From Amoebidium appalachense (lineage: Eukaryota; Ichthyosporea), in assembly GCA_963693365.1 (NCBI GenBank), contig CAVNZM010000014.1, forward strand, positions 6,758,001 to 6,822,000: DNA of 64,000 nt, read 5' to 3'. The number at the start of each line of letters is the position of its first letter. Position 1 is the stretch's first letter. The notes under the pieces are model-generated. The model was given only the letters and a program-made list of their open reading frames with translations. It did no database searches and was not told where the DNA came from. Positions 42,256-53,278 of the stretch are shown in pieces. Position numbers and translations under genes: made by a program.

Positions 42256-42487
42256 CACGACGTTTGTCCTAATGTGATGTGTGTATGAGTATGTGCATGT
42301 ACGTGGGTGCAACACATAGGCGTGCCTGACTTTGAGTTTCACGAAAGAGGTATCCGTGCACACAGAATTACAAACACACACACCGTGACACACACTGACA
42401 CACACACGCACACACACACCGTGGTAACCACAACGCCCAGGTACATGCACATACTCATATGCACATCACATTAGGACAAACGTCGTG
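42256..42487. repeat. Foldback element with arms of about 47 bp
   Basis: Left arm 42256-42302 starts CACGACGTTTGTCCTAATGT; right arm 42441-42487 is its reverse complement with about three mismatches in the arm centre. The loop of about 138 bp is CA-rich at its right side. Confidence 0.85.
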
Positions 42488-42501
42488 ACCTTGGGGGAGA
42501 A

Positions 42502-42571
<70 letters not shown>
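42502..42571 (+). repeat. 70-base G run
   Basis: Longest homopolymer in the window, 15 bp from the foldback element and outside any gene. Confidence 0.95.
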
Positions 42572-42572
<1 letters not shown>

Positions 42573-43881
42573 ACGGAGAGGTGGTCGTCATCCTCACTGA
42601 GGATGCATGGCACGTACTGCACTCAAATCGGCGAGACTAACACAAATAAAAGCATAGGTCACCCGAGTTTGCATTATCCACGTTGGCAGTCTTCTCTTGC
42701 CCAATAAAAGTGCAACTTGCCATGGTGCTGGGTACACTATAAGGAAGTTGCATAGGGCCTGGCATTCAGTACTTCAGAAATTACGTGAAAAATTGCCCGT
42801 GCTCAACATGCTTGGACTAAGTAAAAAAAACTTTTGAAGTCTTCTCAATGAGAGAGTAAGTTTAACGTTGGGAATCCAATGATGGTGGCAGGCTACTCAT
42901 TTATTACTCATCTGGTCAAAAGCTGTACGTACAAACCATTCTTGCCTGCCAGGGCTAGGGAGGGCAACATCCCTCTTGGCGTTGCTTATTTAATTATATA
43001 ATACCGCTGATCGGGTGCCAACCATCGGAGCAAAACCTGCAAAAATACGGACTGATGCAACTCCACAGGCAGCTAATTTGAAGGTACGTGCGCATGCATG
43101 GACAGGTCCTTTCATTCAACATAGAACGAGATCCACCTTTAAGCTGTAATAACGTGCTAAGTTGTAGCCAGACTATCTATATCTATAGTGATGATGATGT
43201 GTTGGTTTTTTTTTTAGTTTGGAAAAAAAAACATAGGTAAAGAAAAGAAAATATCAACACCAGGACGAACACGAAGGATGTATGATGGTTTCGATTCTGT
43301 CAAATGCAATAATCGAGGAGCCCTTGGGCCCCTAGCGCGGCCATGTCGGCCTTCAAGTTTCCACTTGCGAGGGCTTTTCTTCGTTTGTCTCAAGTACGAC
43401 GTACCATTATCGTGCACAGATTCAACGATATCTCTGCACATTCTTCATAGCTACGGAAAATATTTAAATGCTGCCTATAAATCCAATTAGTTGATACAAA
43501 AATACCACGCCACACATAACTCAATTTAATATTTATATTTCTGGTGTGCTCATGTCCGACCTCTCAGCGAAAGAAAATGCGATTGTTATCGAGGTCATAA
43601 AAGACGTATGCGAAGATTTTTAAGCGTCTGTGATTGGCCGCAGGAGAGGTGCGGAGCAACGCCAATGAAATCGCATTTCGCAAAATTTATCCGGAATCAA
43701 TAACAGTGTAGGTATACAGTGAGGTTTCACTCATACATGTACTAGGGTATCACTGCAAGATTATAGAAGATTTTTCCTCATTAATAATCTTAGGAGATAG
43801 ATGTAAGCACTGTAGCCTAGTAGAGAAATAAAATTACATCCGCTGGGTGTGAAATATGCAAGAAGCATACGTCCGCATGAA

Positions 43882-43900
43882 CCAATCGTATTCCTCCACG
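43882..43900 (+). promoter_or_regulatory. ER stress response element (CCAAT-N9-CCACG) upstream of PDI
   Basis: CCAAT at 43882-43886, a nine-base spacer and CCACG at 43896-43900: a perfect match to the animal ERSE, which binds NF-Y plus ATF6/XBP1 in mammals. It lies 363 bp upstream of the PDI start codon in the correct orientation. Confidence 0.6.
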
Positions 43901-44262
43901 TAAGCAGAGGGGTGGCCGCTGTAACCGAGCATTCCATTTGATCATCTAGAAAGCTGGAATATGTTTTCTAACATCTAATGGGTATATTGGTTCAAAAACA
44001 AGCAAAATAGATATAAATGAATTAAAAAAAATTGAAAAAAGCTGCGTTTATATCACAATTTCAACAGACTTTAGCAGCTGTCTTTACCTACAAGAGCTTG
44101 GCAACCAACATTCCATCACTCAGACCCGCATGATTTGAATTCAATAACCATTCGTTAGACCAAAGCAAAAAATTCTTTGTTTTCCACAAAATGCCTGCGA
44201 ACACCATTCTCAGCTCAGTTGTGTGGTTTCTAGCTTAGGGGCAACAGCAACCCGTTTTGAAG

Positions 44263-45861
44263 ATGAAGTTTATTTATACTTTGTTGAGCGTTGCCGCTCT
44301 TGGCTTCGCCACAGTTTACGCCGAGGAAGGCGGTGCTGTTACTATCCTTGATAAGGATAACTTCGATTCGGTAAGTGGGTTTGTTCTTTCGGTGTTATGT
44401 TCGCAAGGTGTGGAATCTGAAAGATCATGGAGTTTTTCCCTCTCGAATGTGGCAACATGGCCTGTCTGGGTGCTCAAGCTATGGCCCTTCTCCTGACTTT
44501 GCTCTCTGTGGATTTGCTTGTGGTTTTGTTTAGCAATTTGACTTCCCCTCCCTTTCCCTCTTGCCCAAACCATCTCAGCCGGTACGGTCGTCTTTACATC
44601 TCTAGACTGTTTCTTCTTCCTCTCCCCCGCCCCTCCTCTCCCCTTTCCCTCTCCTCCCCCCCCCCCCCCCCCCCCCCCCCAAACCCCTTCCTCATTGCCA
44701 CCTATATCTCACAAAAACTAACGTTGTCCCACTTGTGTCTTCTTTTCTTCCTTCTGTTTTTCCACGTTGATCTACTCTGCCCGTTTAGTTGACCAGCAGA
44801 CCCGTCGATTATCACAGAACAAAGTGACCCCGTGCAGGCTTGCTTGATATCCTCCTTACCTTCCCCTTTTCTCTCTCCTCCAGGTTGTCAACGGCGACAA
44901 GAACATGGTCGTTGCTTTCGTCGCCCCCTGGTGCGGTCACTGCAAGAGCCTGAAGCCCCAGTACGAACTTGCGGCCCAGGCACTTGCCAAGTTTAAGGAT
45001 GAGGTCGAGCTTGCTCAGGTGGACGCTGATGCAAACCGCGACATTGGGCAGAGGTTTGGGGTCACTGGGTTCCCCTCCCTCAAGTATTTCAAGAAGGGCT
45101 CGACGGAGGCCCAGGCGTATGTTCCCCTTCTACCTTTTTTGCTTTGTGCTGCACCTATTGAGTCTTCCCTGTCTTTGTAGACGTTGTGTTACCCCACCTT
45201 TATAACTTCGTGTATGGCATTTTGAGCCTTCTTTAACAACACTCTCCTGCCTTTGGGCAGACACTTTGGCGGAAAAGTGGCCGGGGTGTGTGTGTGGGGG
45301 GGGGGGGGGGGATGGAGAGCACGGTGTACAGCCTGGAAGGATTCGGCCTAGGGAGAGGAATGAGCTTATGCAATATGCCGTGAGTGTGTTGGTGCTTGTG
45401 AGTGGTGATGAGAGGGATGAGGGGGGGAAGCAGTTGTGAGTGGTGAGTGAGCGGCCGGGGGAAAGAGGTCGGGAAGGGGAGTGACGGCAAGTATGCTGTT
45501 TTGAGGTGTGCTGGTCTAATCGAGTTTGCCCTACAGCTACGATGGTCCCCGTGATGCCGATGGTATTGTTGAGTGGGTCAACAACAAGTTCGGTAAGTCA
45601 CACGTGTGTTCTAACAGCCATTGTCACACCATCCCACCTTTCACACCACCACACCTTCACCATCCTTAAAATACCTGTATGCTGCTTTCCCCTCTCTCTG
45701 TACTGTGGTTTGGTTTCAAGTGTTTGTGATTGCTATTGTTGTGGAGGTCCCCCTTCCCCGGGCTCTGCTTTTTATGCAAACTCTTGTGGTTTGCACTCTG
45801 CAGTAAACTGTGTGTTTTTTATGTGCACTTCGTACCCCATAACACCTTATGACCCTTTCTT

Positions 45862-45895
<34 letters not shown>

Positions 45896-47407
45896 GTGAC
45901 CTACCCATGTTCAAGTGAAACAGTATCTGAGTTGGGTTTCGTTAACGAGGCGAATAGGTCGAAACTCGGGTACTGTGGATGACGTGGGCCCCCCCGAAGG
46001 ATGGGCTCTGCTTATTATACATACTCTTTATGTATGGCTTGCATTCTGCATCGTGTTATCCGTTTGTTCTTGTGTACTTCGTACTTTTTGACGCCTTCAA
46101 ACCCCCCCCCCCCCCCCCCACATACGCACATACACAACCGCTTTGTACCTTCTCTGTATGTTTGTTATTGCCTGTTGTTCTATGAAATGCCCCAAGCTCT
46201 GCTATATGCGTGTTCTTTTCTTATTTGGCTGTGTACCCCTCTCTTCTCCTGCTTCCCTCTGTTTCCTCCGCATATCCCAGTCTACACTCCTTCATCGCTA
46301 AGGTACACGTGTTATTCCCCCCCCCCCCCCCCCCCCCCCCCCCTTCTTGGGCGCCGGGCGCCTTTTTCCAATTCCCCTTGCAAACACACACACGTACTTG
46401 AAGAGACATTCTGTTCGCCTTCTCATCTCTTAACCCCTCATCCCTAACCCCAGCTTCTCCATCGCACCTCTCGTGTGTATTTGCATTGGCTTGTCCGTCA
46501 TCAGTTTTTTCTTCTTGTCCCCCCTCCCCCCTCCCCCCCCCCCCCCCCCCCCCCCCTCCCCCCCCCCTCTTCCTATCAACCCCCGACACTCACAAGACAT
46601 CACACACACTACCACCGTTATAGACCCACCCCACAATTCCCAAACACACCAACTAACCACACACAACCACTCTGCACAGGCACACGCGCCCGCATCAGCA
46701 AGCCGCCCACCGCCGTCACCGTTCTTTCCGAATCCAACTTTGGCGAGATTGTGTTGGACAATAACAAGAATGTGCTCGTTGAGTTCTATGCTCCGTGGTG
46801 TGGTCACTGCAAGGCCCTTGCCCCCACGTGGGAGAAGGTTGCGCAGAACTTCAAGCTGGAGCCCAACTGTGTCGTTGCCAACCTGGATGCCACCCAGCAC
46901 AGCGATGTTGCCCAGAAGTATGCCCTTCCCCTTTCCCCCTCTTCGGAAGATGAGCTCTGCTTATGATGCATACTCTTTGGGTCACCGGGTTTGCATCTGC
47001 ATTATGTAGCCTGTCCTGAAAGTGTACTTGATACTCCTGTAACACATTCTACCCTCTTCCCGAAAAGGCTCTGATTATGATGGATGCTCTTCATGAATGT
47101 GTATTCGTGTTCTGTAATACTATCTAACTCCCCCCCCCCCACCCACCCACAACCACAACCACAACCACCACCATGCCATCTTCTAAGCATACCACACAAA
47201 CCCCCAAACCTTAATGCACCAACCTAACACCCCTCTTTCCCCCGTGCAGGTTCGAGGTTCAGGGCTACCCCACGATCAAATTCTTCTCTGCCGGTGACAA
47301 GACGCCCACGGATTACAACGGTGGCCGTGATGAGGCCGACCTGATGAAGTTCCTGAACGAGAAGTGCGGCACACACAGGAAGAGCGGCGGCCTGCTCACT
47401 GACGAGG

Positions 47408-47444
<37 letters not shown>

Positions 47445-47555
47445 GGGAAAGGGGGGGGGGGGGGGGGGAGGAGAGAGGAGGGGGGTTGTACACATTTTCT
47501 CTCTCTCTCTGTGTGTGTGTGTGTGTGTGTCACGGTTGACCACTCTGCTCCCTTT

Positions 47556-47621
<66 letters not shown>

Positions 47622-48297
47622 ACGCACACACACAACACACACATGCCTTTTCTCTTCCCCCTTTCTCTCATACTCGCCTAGTTCATCCCTGCCTATACAC
47701 GCATGGTCATTTGAAATGTTTTCTTTTTTTGGGGGGGGGGGGGGGGGGGTAGGAGCCCATAGTAGACGAACATAAGAAGGAGGAACACGCGGAGTTTATG
47801 ATATTTACACCAACCCCCCCCCTCCCCCCTGCCCCTTCCTCACAGACACACCACCCAAAACCTTCACCCCCTTTCCGTGGATGTCTTTGCCTTGATTATC
47901 CTTTGTGTGTTCCTATTGCAGACCTGCATTATACTGAACATTGTCATTTCTTTTTTCCACCTGCCGTTCGCAACACAACCCATTTTAACCTTATTTTTTG
48001 CAGGCTGGCCGTGTTGCATCCCTTGATAAGATTGCCAAGGCCGTTGCCGAGGGTGGTGATGCCAAGGAGGCAGCAGAGAAGCTTGAGACGGAGGGCAAGG
48101 ACCACGCCACTGGGTCGATTTACGCAAAAACCGCAAAGAAAATTGCCGAAAAAGGCATCGATTTCGTTGAGAAGGAGATTGGCCGCCTTAGCGCGATGGT
48201 TTCCAAGGGCCAGATTAAGCTCGAGAAGAGAGACGATTTCCAGTACCGCCTTAACATTTTGAAGGCGTTCCGTAAGGGAGGCAAGGATGAGTTGTAA
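44263..48297 (+). CDS. Protein disulfide isomerase, two thioredoxin domains plus ERp29-like C-domain, KDEL
   Basis: Six exons, 44263-44370, 44884-45116, 45537-45592, 46680-46917, 47250-47406 and 48004-48297, join in frame to 361 residues. Residues 1-20 are a signal peptide (MKFIYTLLSVAALGFATVYA). Active sites APWCGHC at 52-56 and 172-176 sit in two thioredoxin a-type domains, each with the cis-proline motif (GFPS, GYPT). From about 265 the protein is an all-helical, Lys/Glu-rich ERp29/PDI-D domain, and it ends in KDEL for ER retrieval. It would oxidise and isomerise disulfides of secretory proteins in the ER lumen. Domain order and length match the PDI-D type known from Dictyostelium and plants, shorter than the four-domain animal PDIA1. 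Donors are GTAAGT or GTATG-like. A perfect ERSE lies upstream, suggesting unfolded-protein-response control. Confidence 0.95.
45750..45892 (+). repeat. C-tailed intronic element, copy j
   Basis: GGGCTCTGCTTTTTATGCAA to CACTTCGTACCCCATAACAC, then C-rich to a run ending at 45892. It is followed at once by copy k, in PDI intron 3. Confidence 0.75.
45893..46116 (+). repeat. C-tailed intronic element, long copy k
   Basis: GGGTGACCTACCCATGTTCA to GACGCCTTCAAA plus a C run of about 17. Nearly identical to copy d in the unknown gene. Confidence 0.9.
46944..47143 (+). repeat. C-tailed intronic elements, copies l and m in tandem
   Basis: Two diverged copies (46944-47061, core AGATGAGCTCTGCTTATGAT; and 47067-47143, GGCTCTGATTATGATGGATG ending in a C run). 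Together they make up more than half of the 332-bp PDI intron 46918-47249. Confidence 0.65.
47407..47760 (+). repeat. (GT)n, G, (GT)n, C and (CA)n runs in PDI intron 5
   Basis: (GT)n follows the donor directly, then a G run, a second short (GT)n, a C run of about 31 (47561-47591), (CA)n to about 47643, and another G run at 47731-47749. Confidence 0.9.
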
Positions 48298-49089
48298 GCT
48301 TTTATTAGAGCCACTTGAAGGGTGTTTTGGTGATGATGTGATGTAAATAAATATGCTGCGTGGGGTATTCCTCATGATTGAGGTCCCATGCACACAGAAA
48401 GTTAAAACCTATTCACTGTTTGACAACGGGCTACCTACCCCCCCCCCCCCCCCCCCCCCCCCCCCCTTCCGTGCCCAGCTCCCTAAAAAAAAAAAAAAAA
48501 AAAAAAAAAAACACCCATCCCATACCATAAATATCAAAGATGTGCTTGTGTTTTTTACGCCAAGGAATAGCAACGGGCAACCTCTCCCTCAACCATCCCT
48601 TTCTGAGTGTTTGTAAGTTTGTGTGTGCACATGAACTGTGCAACTTCTGAGGCAAAAGGGAGGAGGGGGGGGGGGGGGGGGGGGCACACATCTTTTCTTA
48701 AAACTTTTCATGGGGTAGTAGTGTGTTCACACCCCATTTTCAACACACACACAGGCCTCTCTTTTAGCCTATGCTAGCCGTATAGCCTTAGTGTGGTGGC
48801 TGGATCGGCTCCTGGGGGAGGTGGAGAGAGAAAGAGGGTGGGGGGGGGGGGGGGCTTAACGGACTCAGGGCCCGGGAGGCACGTCCAATTTGGACGTGCC
48901 ACTGTATTAAACCTAAGGAATTTGGGTGGAGGTTCTGGATAAATTGCATGCGCCAGGCGCATTCTATATGGGAAAAATCACGGCCTTATTTGACATTGGT
49001 GCCGTGTGTGTGTATGTTTGAAAGTTTGGGTTTTCTAGCAATCGCCTGTCACCTTTTTCAGTATAGGCTTGTGTCCATGGGTGCTGTTT
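48298..49089. other. Intergenic region after PDI
   Basis: PDI 3'UTR, C run (48439-48466), A run (48486-48510), two G runs (about 48665-48684 and 48839-48854) and a 23-bp palindrome at 48878-48900 (arms GGCACGTCCAA, one-base loop). No gene was seen. Confidence 0.6.
48346..48351 (+). promoter_or_regulatory. Polyadenylation signal AATAAA of PDI
   Basis: Canonical hexamer 49 bp past the TAA stop. Confidence 0.75.
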
Positions 49090-49350
49090 TTACAGAACAA
49101 TTTTCATGACATTTCGGAAACACCAGTCATCAACTTGAGTAAGCATGTTATTCATGATAGAAGGATCGTGAGTGACTAAGACAATATCATCAGCGAAAAA
49201 AAGGCCGGAGACACAAGAGTCGCCGGCAACTGGAAATTGTTGAATTTCTACCGTTAAGTCGTCAATAAAGACATCAAAGAGAAGGGGACTCATTTCCCGA
49301 AATTTCATGAAAATTAGATAAATGCGGCACCTTTTCTTCCAATGCACTGT
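49090..49350 (-). pseudogene. LINE reverse-transcriptase fragment (inverted 5' part of a relic)
   Basis: Read leftwards it gives MSPLLFDVFIDDL and FADDIVLV, the B and C (YADD-type) boxes of a non-LTR reverse transcriptase, then a DDWCF segment typical of the region after the active site. Only about 85 residues remain. The continuation of the same protein lies on the opposite strand immediately to the right. Confidence 0.75.
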
Positions 49351-49355
49351 ACACT

Positions 49356-49800
49356 CTGAACAATCAACCTATCCCAATCGTGTCCTCCTATGACTATATA
49401 GGTATTGCTTTCACCTCTATGGGTATCTGGTTTGAGCGCCTTTTGACTTCGCGCATTTCTCGTGCGCGTGGTCGCTTACATATCTATCAAGGAATGTTCG
49501 CAAATATCTCTAATATTCATCCTGCCAATTTGCTCACTCTTTATAAAGTTTTTCTTTGTCCATGTTTCGAATAGTTACTCTTGTGTGCCCCTCCACGGCA
49601 ACAGCGCGCGGCTCTTTGGGAATTCGATTCCTTTCAGCGTGAATTCATCCAGTTTATTTCTCGAACCTCGCCTAGGCATCCTTTGGCGGCTCCCTTGCTG
49701 AGTGTTTTTGGTCTCCCTCCGGCGCGCCAGCGTATGAATGAATCAGGACTTCGCTTTTGTTTTCATTTGGTTAGGCTTCCTTCTTAATGTCATCCTTTGT
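49356..49800 (+). pseudogene. LINE RT thumb/connection fragment (3' part of the same relic)
   Basis: Two short frames give YDYIGIAFTSMG, SRISRARGR and PANLLTLYKVFLCPCFE, then (after a frameshift near 49580) a WEFDSFQREF-like stretch and RHPLAAPLLSVFGLPPARQR. This is the usual region downstream of the FADD box in non-LTR RTs. It is broken by frameshifts and a stop. Confidence 0.65.
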
Positions 49801-49927
49801 TGCAATTATTTCCTTCTTTAGCACCTGTTCTCGGCATTTCTAATGTTCGTGCGAAATGTCCTATCCCCAATCTCTCTCCCATTCCGAGATATCCTTTCAA
49901 ATACTTATCTCCTTTAATTTTCTCTTC

Positions 49928-50545
49928 TACTAGTTATCCAACTAGTCATATGCAGCGATGATGACCAGGCCACACTCCGCAAGAAGACATCATTACTGCT
50001 GCCCCCCAACAGGCCCCCCTCAAAACCTACCGGGGCACAGCAAGCAAGTCAGCCCTTTAAAGAGCAATGCAGACCAAATCCGAGCGAGAAAACAATACCC
50101 ACGTGCCCGTCCCCTAGAAAACCCGCAGAAGCTTAGCTGTCTCTAACTCTTTGATAAGGTGGCCTAGTTGTGGCAGGACACACAGGAAAACACAACTACA
50201 GAATGCATGCAAGCAACTTGAAACCCAGTCATTGCCATACTGCTGAAGGCTGAAAACACGACAGCCACAAGGAAAGCTCCTCGACGACCCAGTAGCTACC
50301 CCTCCACTCACGCAGCGCAGAAGCAGTTGAAGAAGTTTGCAGCAGCCCACCGCCAATAGCTCGCGTAGAAGCGTAGATAGCGTGTAGAAGTCACCGGAAG
50401 TTGCAGTGGGCCACCAGATATTGAAGAAACCACTCCTCAAGAGAGAAACTCCGCGGAAGGGAGATGTCCCCACACTCTCACAGCAGTAGGAATAGGCAAG
50501 GCCGCACTACACACACACAGTGTCACGTTCCCCTGAGTGGGATAT
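49928..50545 (+). repeat. Left arm of a 600-bp inverted repeat
   Basis: About 88-90% identical, as reverse complement, to 51168-51785. It starts near CCAACTAGTCATATGCA and ends near GTTCCCCTGAGTGG. It lies directly 3' of the LINE relic and may be that element's 3'UTR; an AATAAA and an A-rich tail follow at 50653-50697. Confidence 0.85.
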
Positions 50546-51167
50546 GATTATTTAAGTCGTTATCTCCTCCGTATCCGAGAGTGAGGGCTTGTGTATTTTC
50601 TTCTCCGAGATATCGGTGATATCTCGATGGCTTCTATTTTGCTGAGCATACCAATAAAGTCGTTATAAAAAAAACAAAAAACAAACAAAAAAAACACTTC
50701 ATATCGCTGAATCTCCTGAGGGGTGTTGGGGGATCCACGGCTCAACCGTCGGGTGCTCGCGGCATGTGCGCATGAAGCTGGTGATGGCGTCTTGGATCAC
50801 CCGGTAGCTCCTTTAGTGCAAAGAAATGCATTATTTCTAGAAAGATGTATGCATTTATCAAAGTTTAGCTTTATTTCTTTTATCCAACCATTATTGTACA
50901 AATTCAAGCCTGGTCACTCTACCTAATGTGATCTGATATTACAAAGTGTTCGACGCCGGAGCCCGTGATCACGCGCGCCCCATCCGATACTTACTCAACT
51001 TTGATACCGGTTGTAATATCCAAATACCCGAATTCATATACACCGGTGGCTGGAATTACAGACTTCACTTTCACTTCGATCTCTTAGCTGTCACGTCAAC
51101 TTTTTTTCCCCGATTCTTCACCATGGCAGGTTATAAAGGCTTTCGTTTCTTCTTTTTGTGGTGGGAG

Positions 51168-51785
51168 GGTGTTCCACTCTGGGGAACGTGACTGCAGCGT
51201 GTGTGTGGTGTGGCCTGGTGTATTCCTACTGCTGTGAGAGTGTGGGGGCATCTCCCTTTCACGGAGTTTCTCCCTTGAGAAGTGGTTTCTTCAACGTCTG
51301 GTGGTCCACTGCAACCTATGGTAACTTCTACACGCTGTCTACGCTTCTAAGCGACCTATTGGCTGTGGGCTGCTGCAACTTCTTCAGCTACTTCTGCGCT
51401 GCGTGAGTGGAGGGGCGGCTACCTGGTCGTCCCGGGGAGCTTTCCAAATGACTGCCAGTCCTTAGCCTCCAGTCGTATGGCAATGACCGGGTTTGCTTGC
51501 CTACATTCTGTAATTGTGTTTTTCTGTGTGTCCTGCCACAACTAGGCCACCTTATCAGAGAGCTAGATGCAGTTTCTCCGGGATATCTAGGGGCCGAGCC
51601 CGTTGGGATTGTTTTTTAGCTCAGATTTGGTCTGCATTGCTCTTTGAGAGGCTGACTTGCTTGCTGTGCCTCGATAGGTTTTGAGGGGGGCCTGTTGGGA
51701 AGGAGCAGTAATGATGTCTTCTTGCGGAGTGTGGTCTGGTCAACATCGATGCATATGACTAGTTGGAGCAAACTAGTTTCACGCA
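51168..51785 (-). repeat. Right arm of the 600-bp inverted repeat
   Basis: Reverse complement of 49928-50545 with about 10% divergence and small indels. The 620-bp segment between the arms shows no recognisable gene. Confidence 0.85.
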
Positions 51786-52496
<711 letters not shown>

Positions 52497-52523
52497 TTTA
52501 ATTTTTTTTTTATTTTATTTTAT

Positions 52524-53278
52524 CACGTTTTGTTCCCGGAGGCCTTTTCAGGCCCTCTAGGGAAACTACCGTCTACCACACAGCACCGACAGTACACTAG
52601 TTAAGGTGCTATCTATGAGTTCAGCTAAGCTAAACCATCCTTCACAACCTAACTATAAGTACACACTTTGCCCAGGGCTACTACCCCAGCCACGCCGGCA
52701 GGAGGCTCCAGTCCTCCCCTCCATTCAAAAACCTAGCAATAAACGTTAACCGAGGGCTCTCATTGGTCGATCTACAGTATTGGGAAGTCCTAGGTGTTGT
52801 GTATAATATTTACGGTGGGTATGGGTGGATGATGGGGTGTGGTGGTGGTGGTGGTGGGGGGTTGCTGCCTAACATTATGTGTTGGTGTACGTATGTTGTG
52901 GCGATGTTTTTGTGGACTAAAAGGTGGGTTTTACAGGGCACACCGGGTCTGTGGGTGTTCCGGCATTCAGAACAGGCCGGCCGGGTGTGTGTGGGGGGTG
53001 TATTTGTTGGTTTTTTGGGTTTTTGGAGAGCCATACTTTTCTTTCTACGGGTGGTGGGTATATGGTGGTGTTTTTGCATTTTAGGGTGGGTGGGGGGGAG
53101 TGTTGTGTTCCGTGGGTGCCAAATTTTTGCAAAGAAAAAGGATTGCAACTCTACTGTGATTTTTCCTAAGATGGCCCGGGTGGTGGTCTTGGTGGTGCCG
53201 GTGGCTGCAAGTAGTGGGCCCGCCGATCGTGGGCAGAATCCCCGTTCGACCCACTTGGTGTCTTCGGGGTCAGGTGGG
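52524..53278 (-). other. LINE 3'UTR
   Basis: Between the RNase H stop and the A-rich tail. On the + strand it is GGT/GTG-rich. A minus-strand frame of 171 codons (52810-53325) with a CSECRNTHRPGVPC stretch exists here, but it overlaps the RNase H end in another frame and I do not treat it as a gene. Confidence 0.5.

Larger units (their letters stand above)
41357..44262. other. Intergenic region between KSR and PDI
   Basis: Presumed KSR 3'UTR, a foldback structure (42256-42487), a 70-base G run, then AT-rich unique sequence that includes the PDI upstream region with an ERSE. No exon-like sequence was seen. Confidence 0.6.

Noticed and set aside
50946-51191. Plus-strand frame of about 80 codons between the inverted-repeat arms
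   Set aside because: No homology recognised, no splice or start context, and its end runs into the repeat arm.
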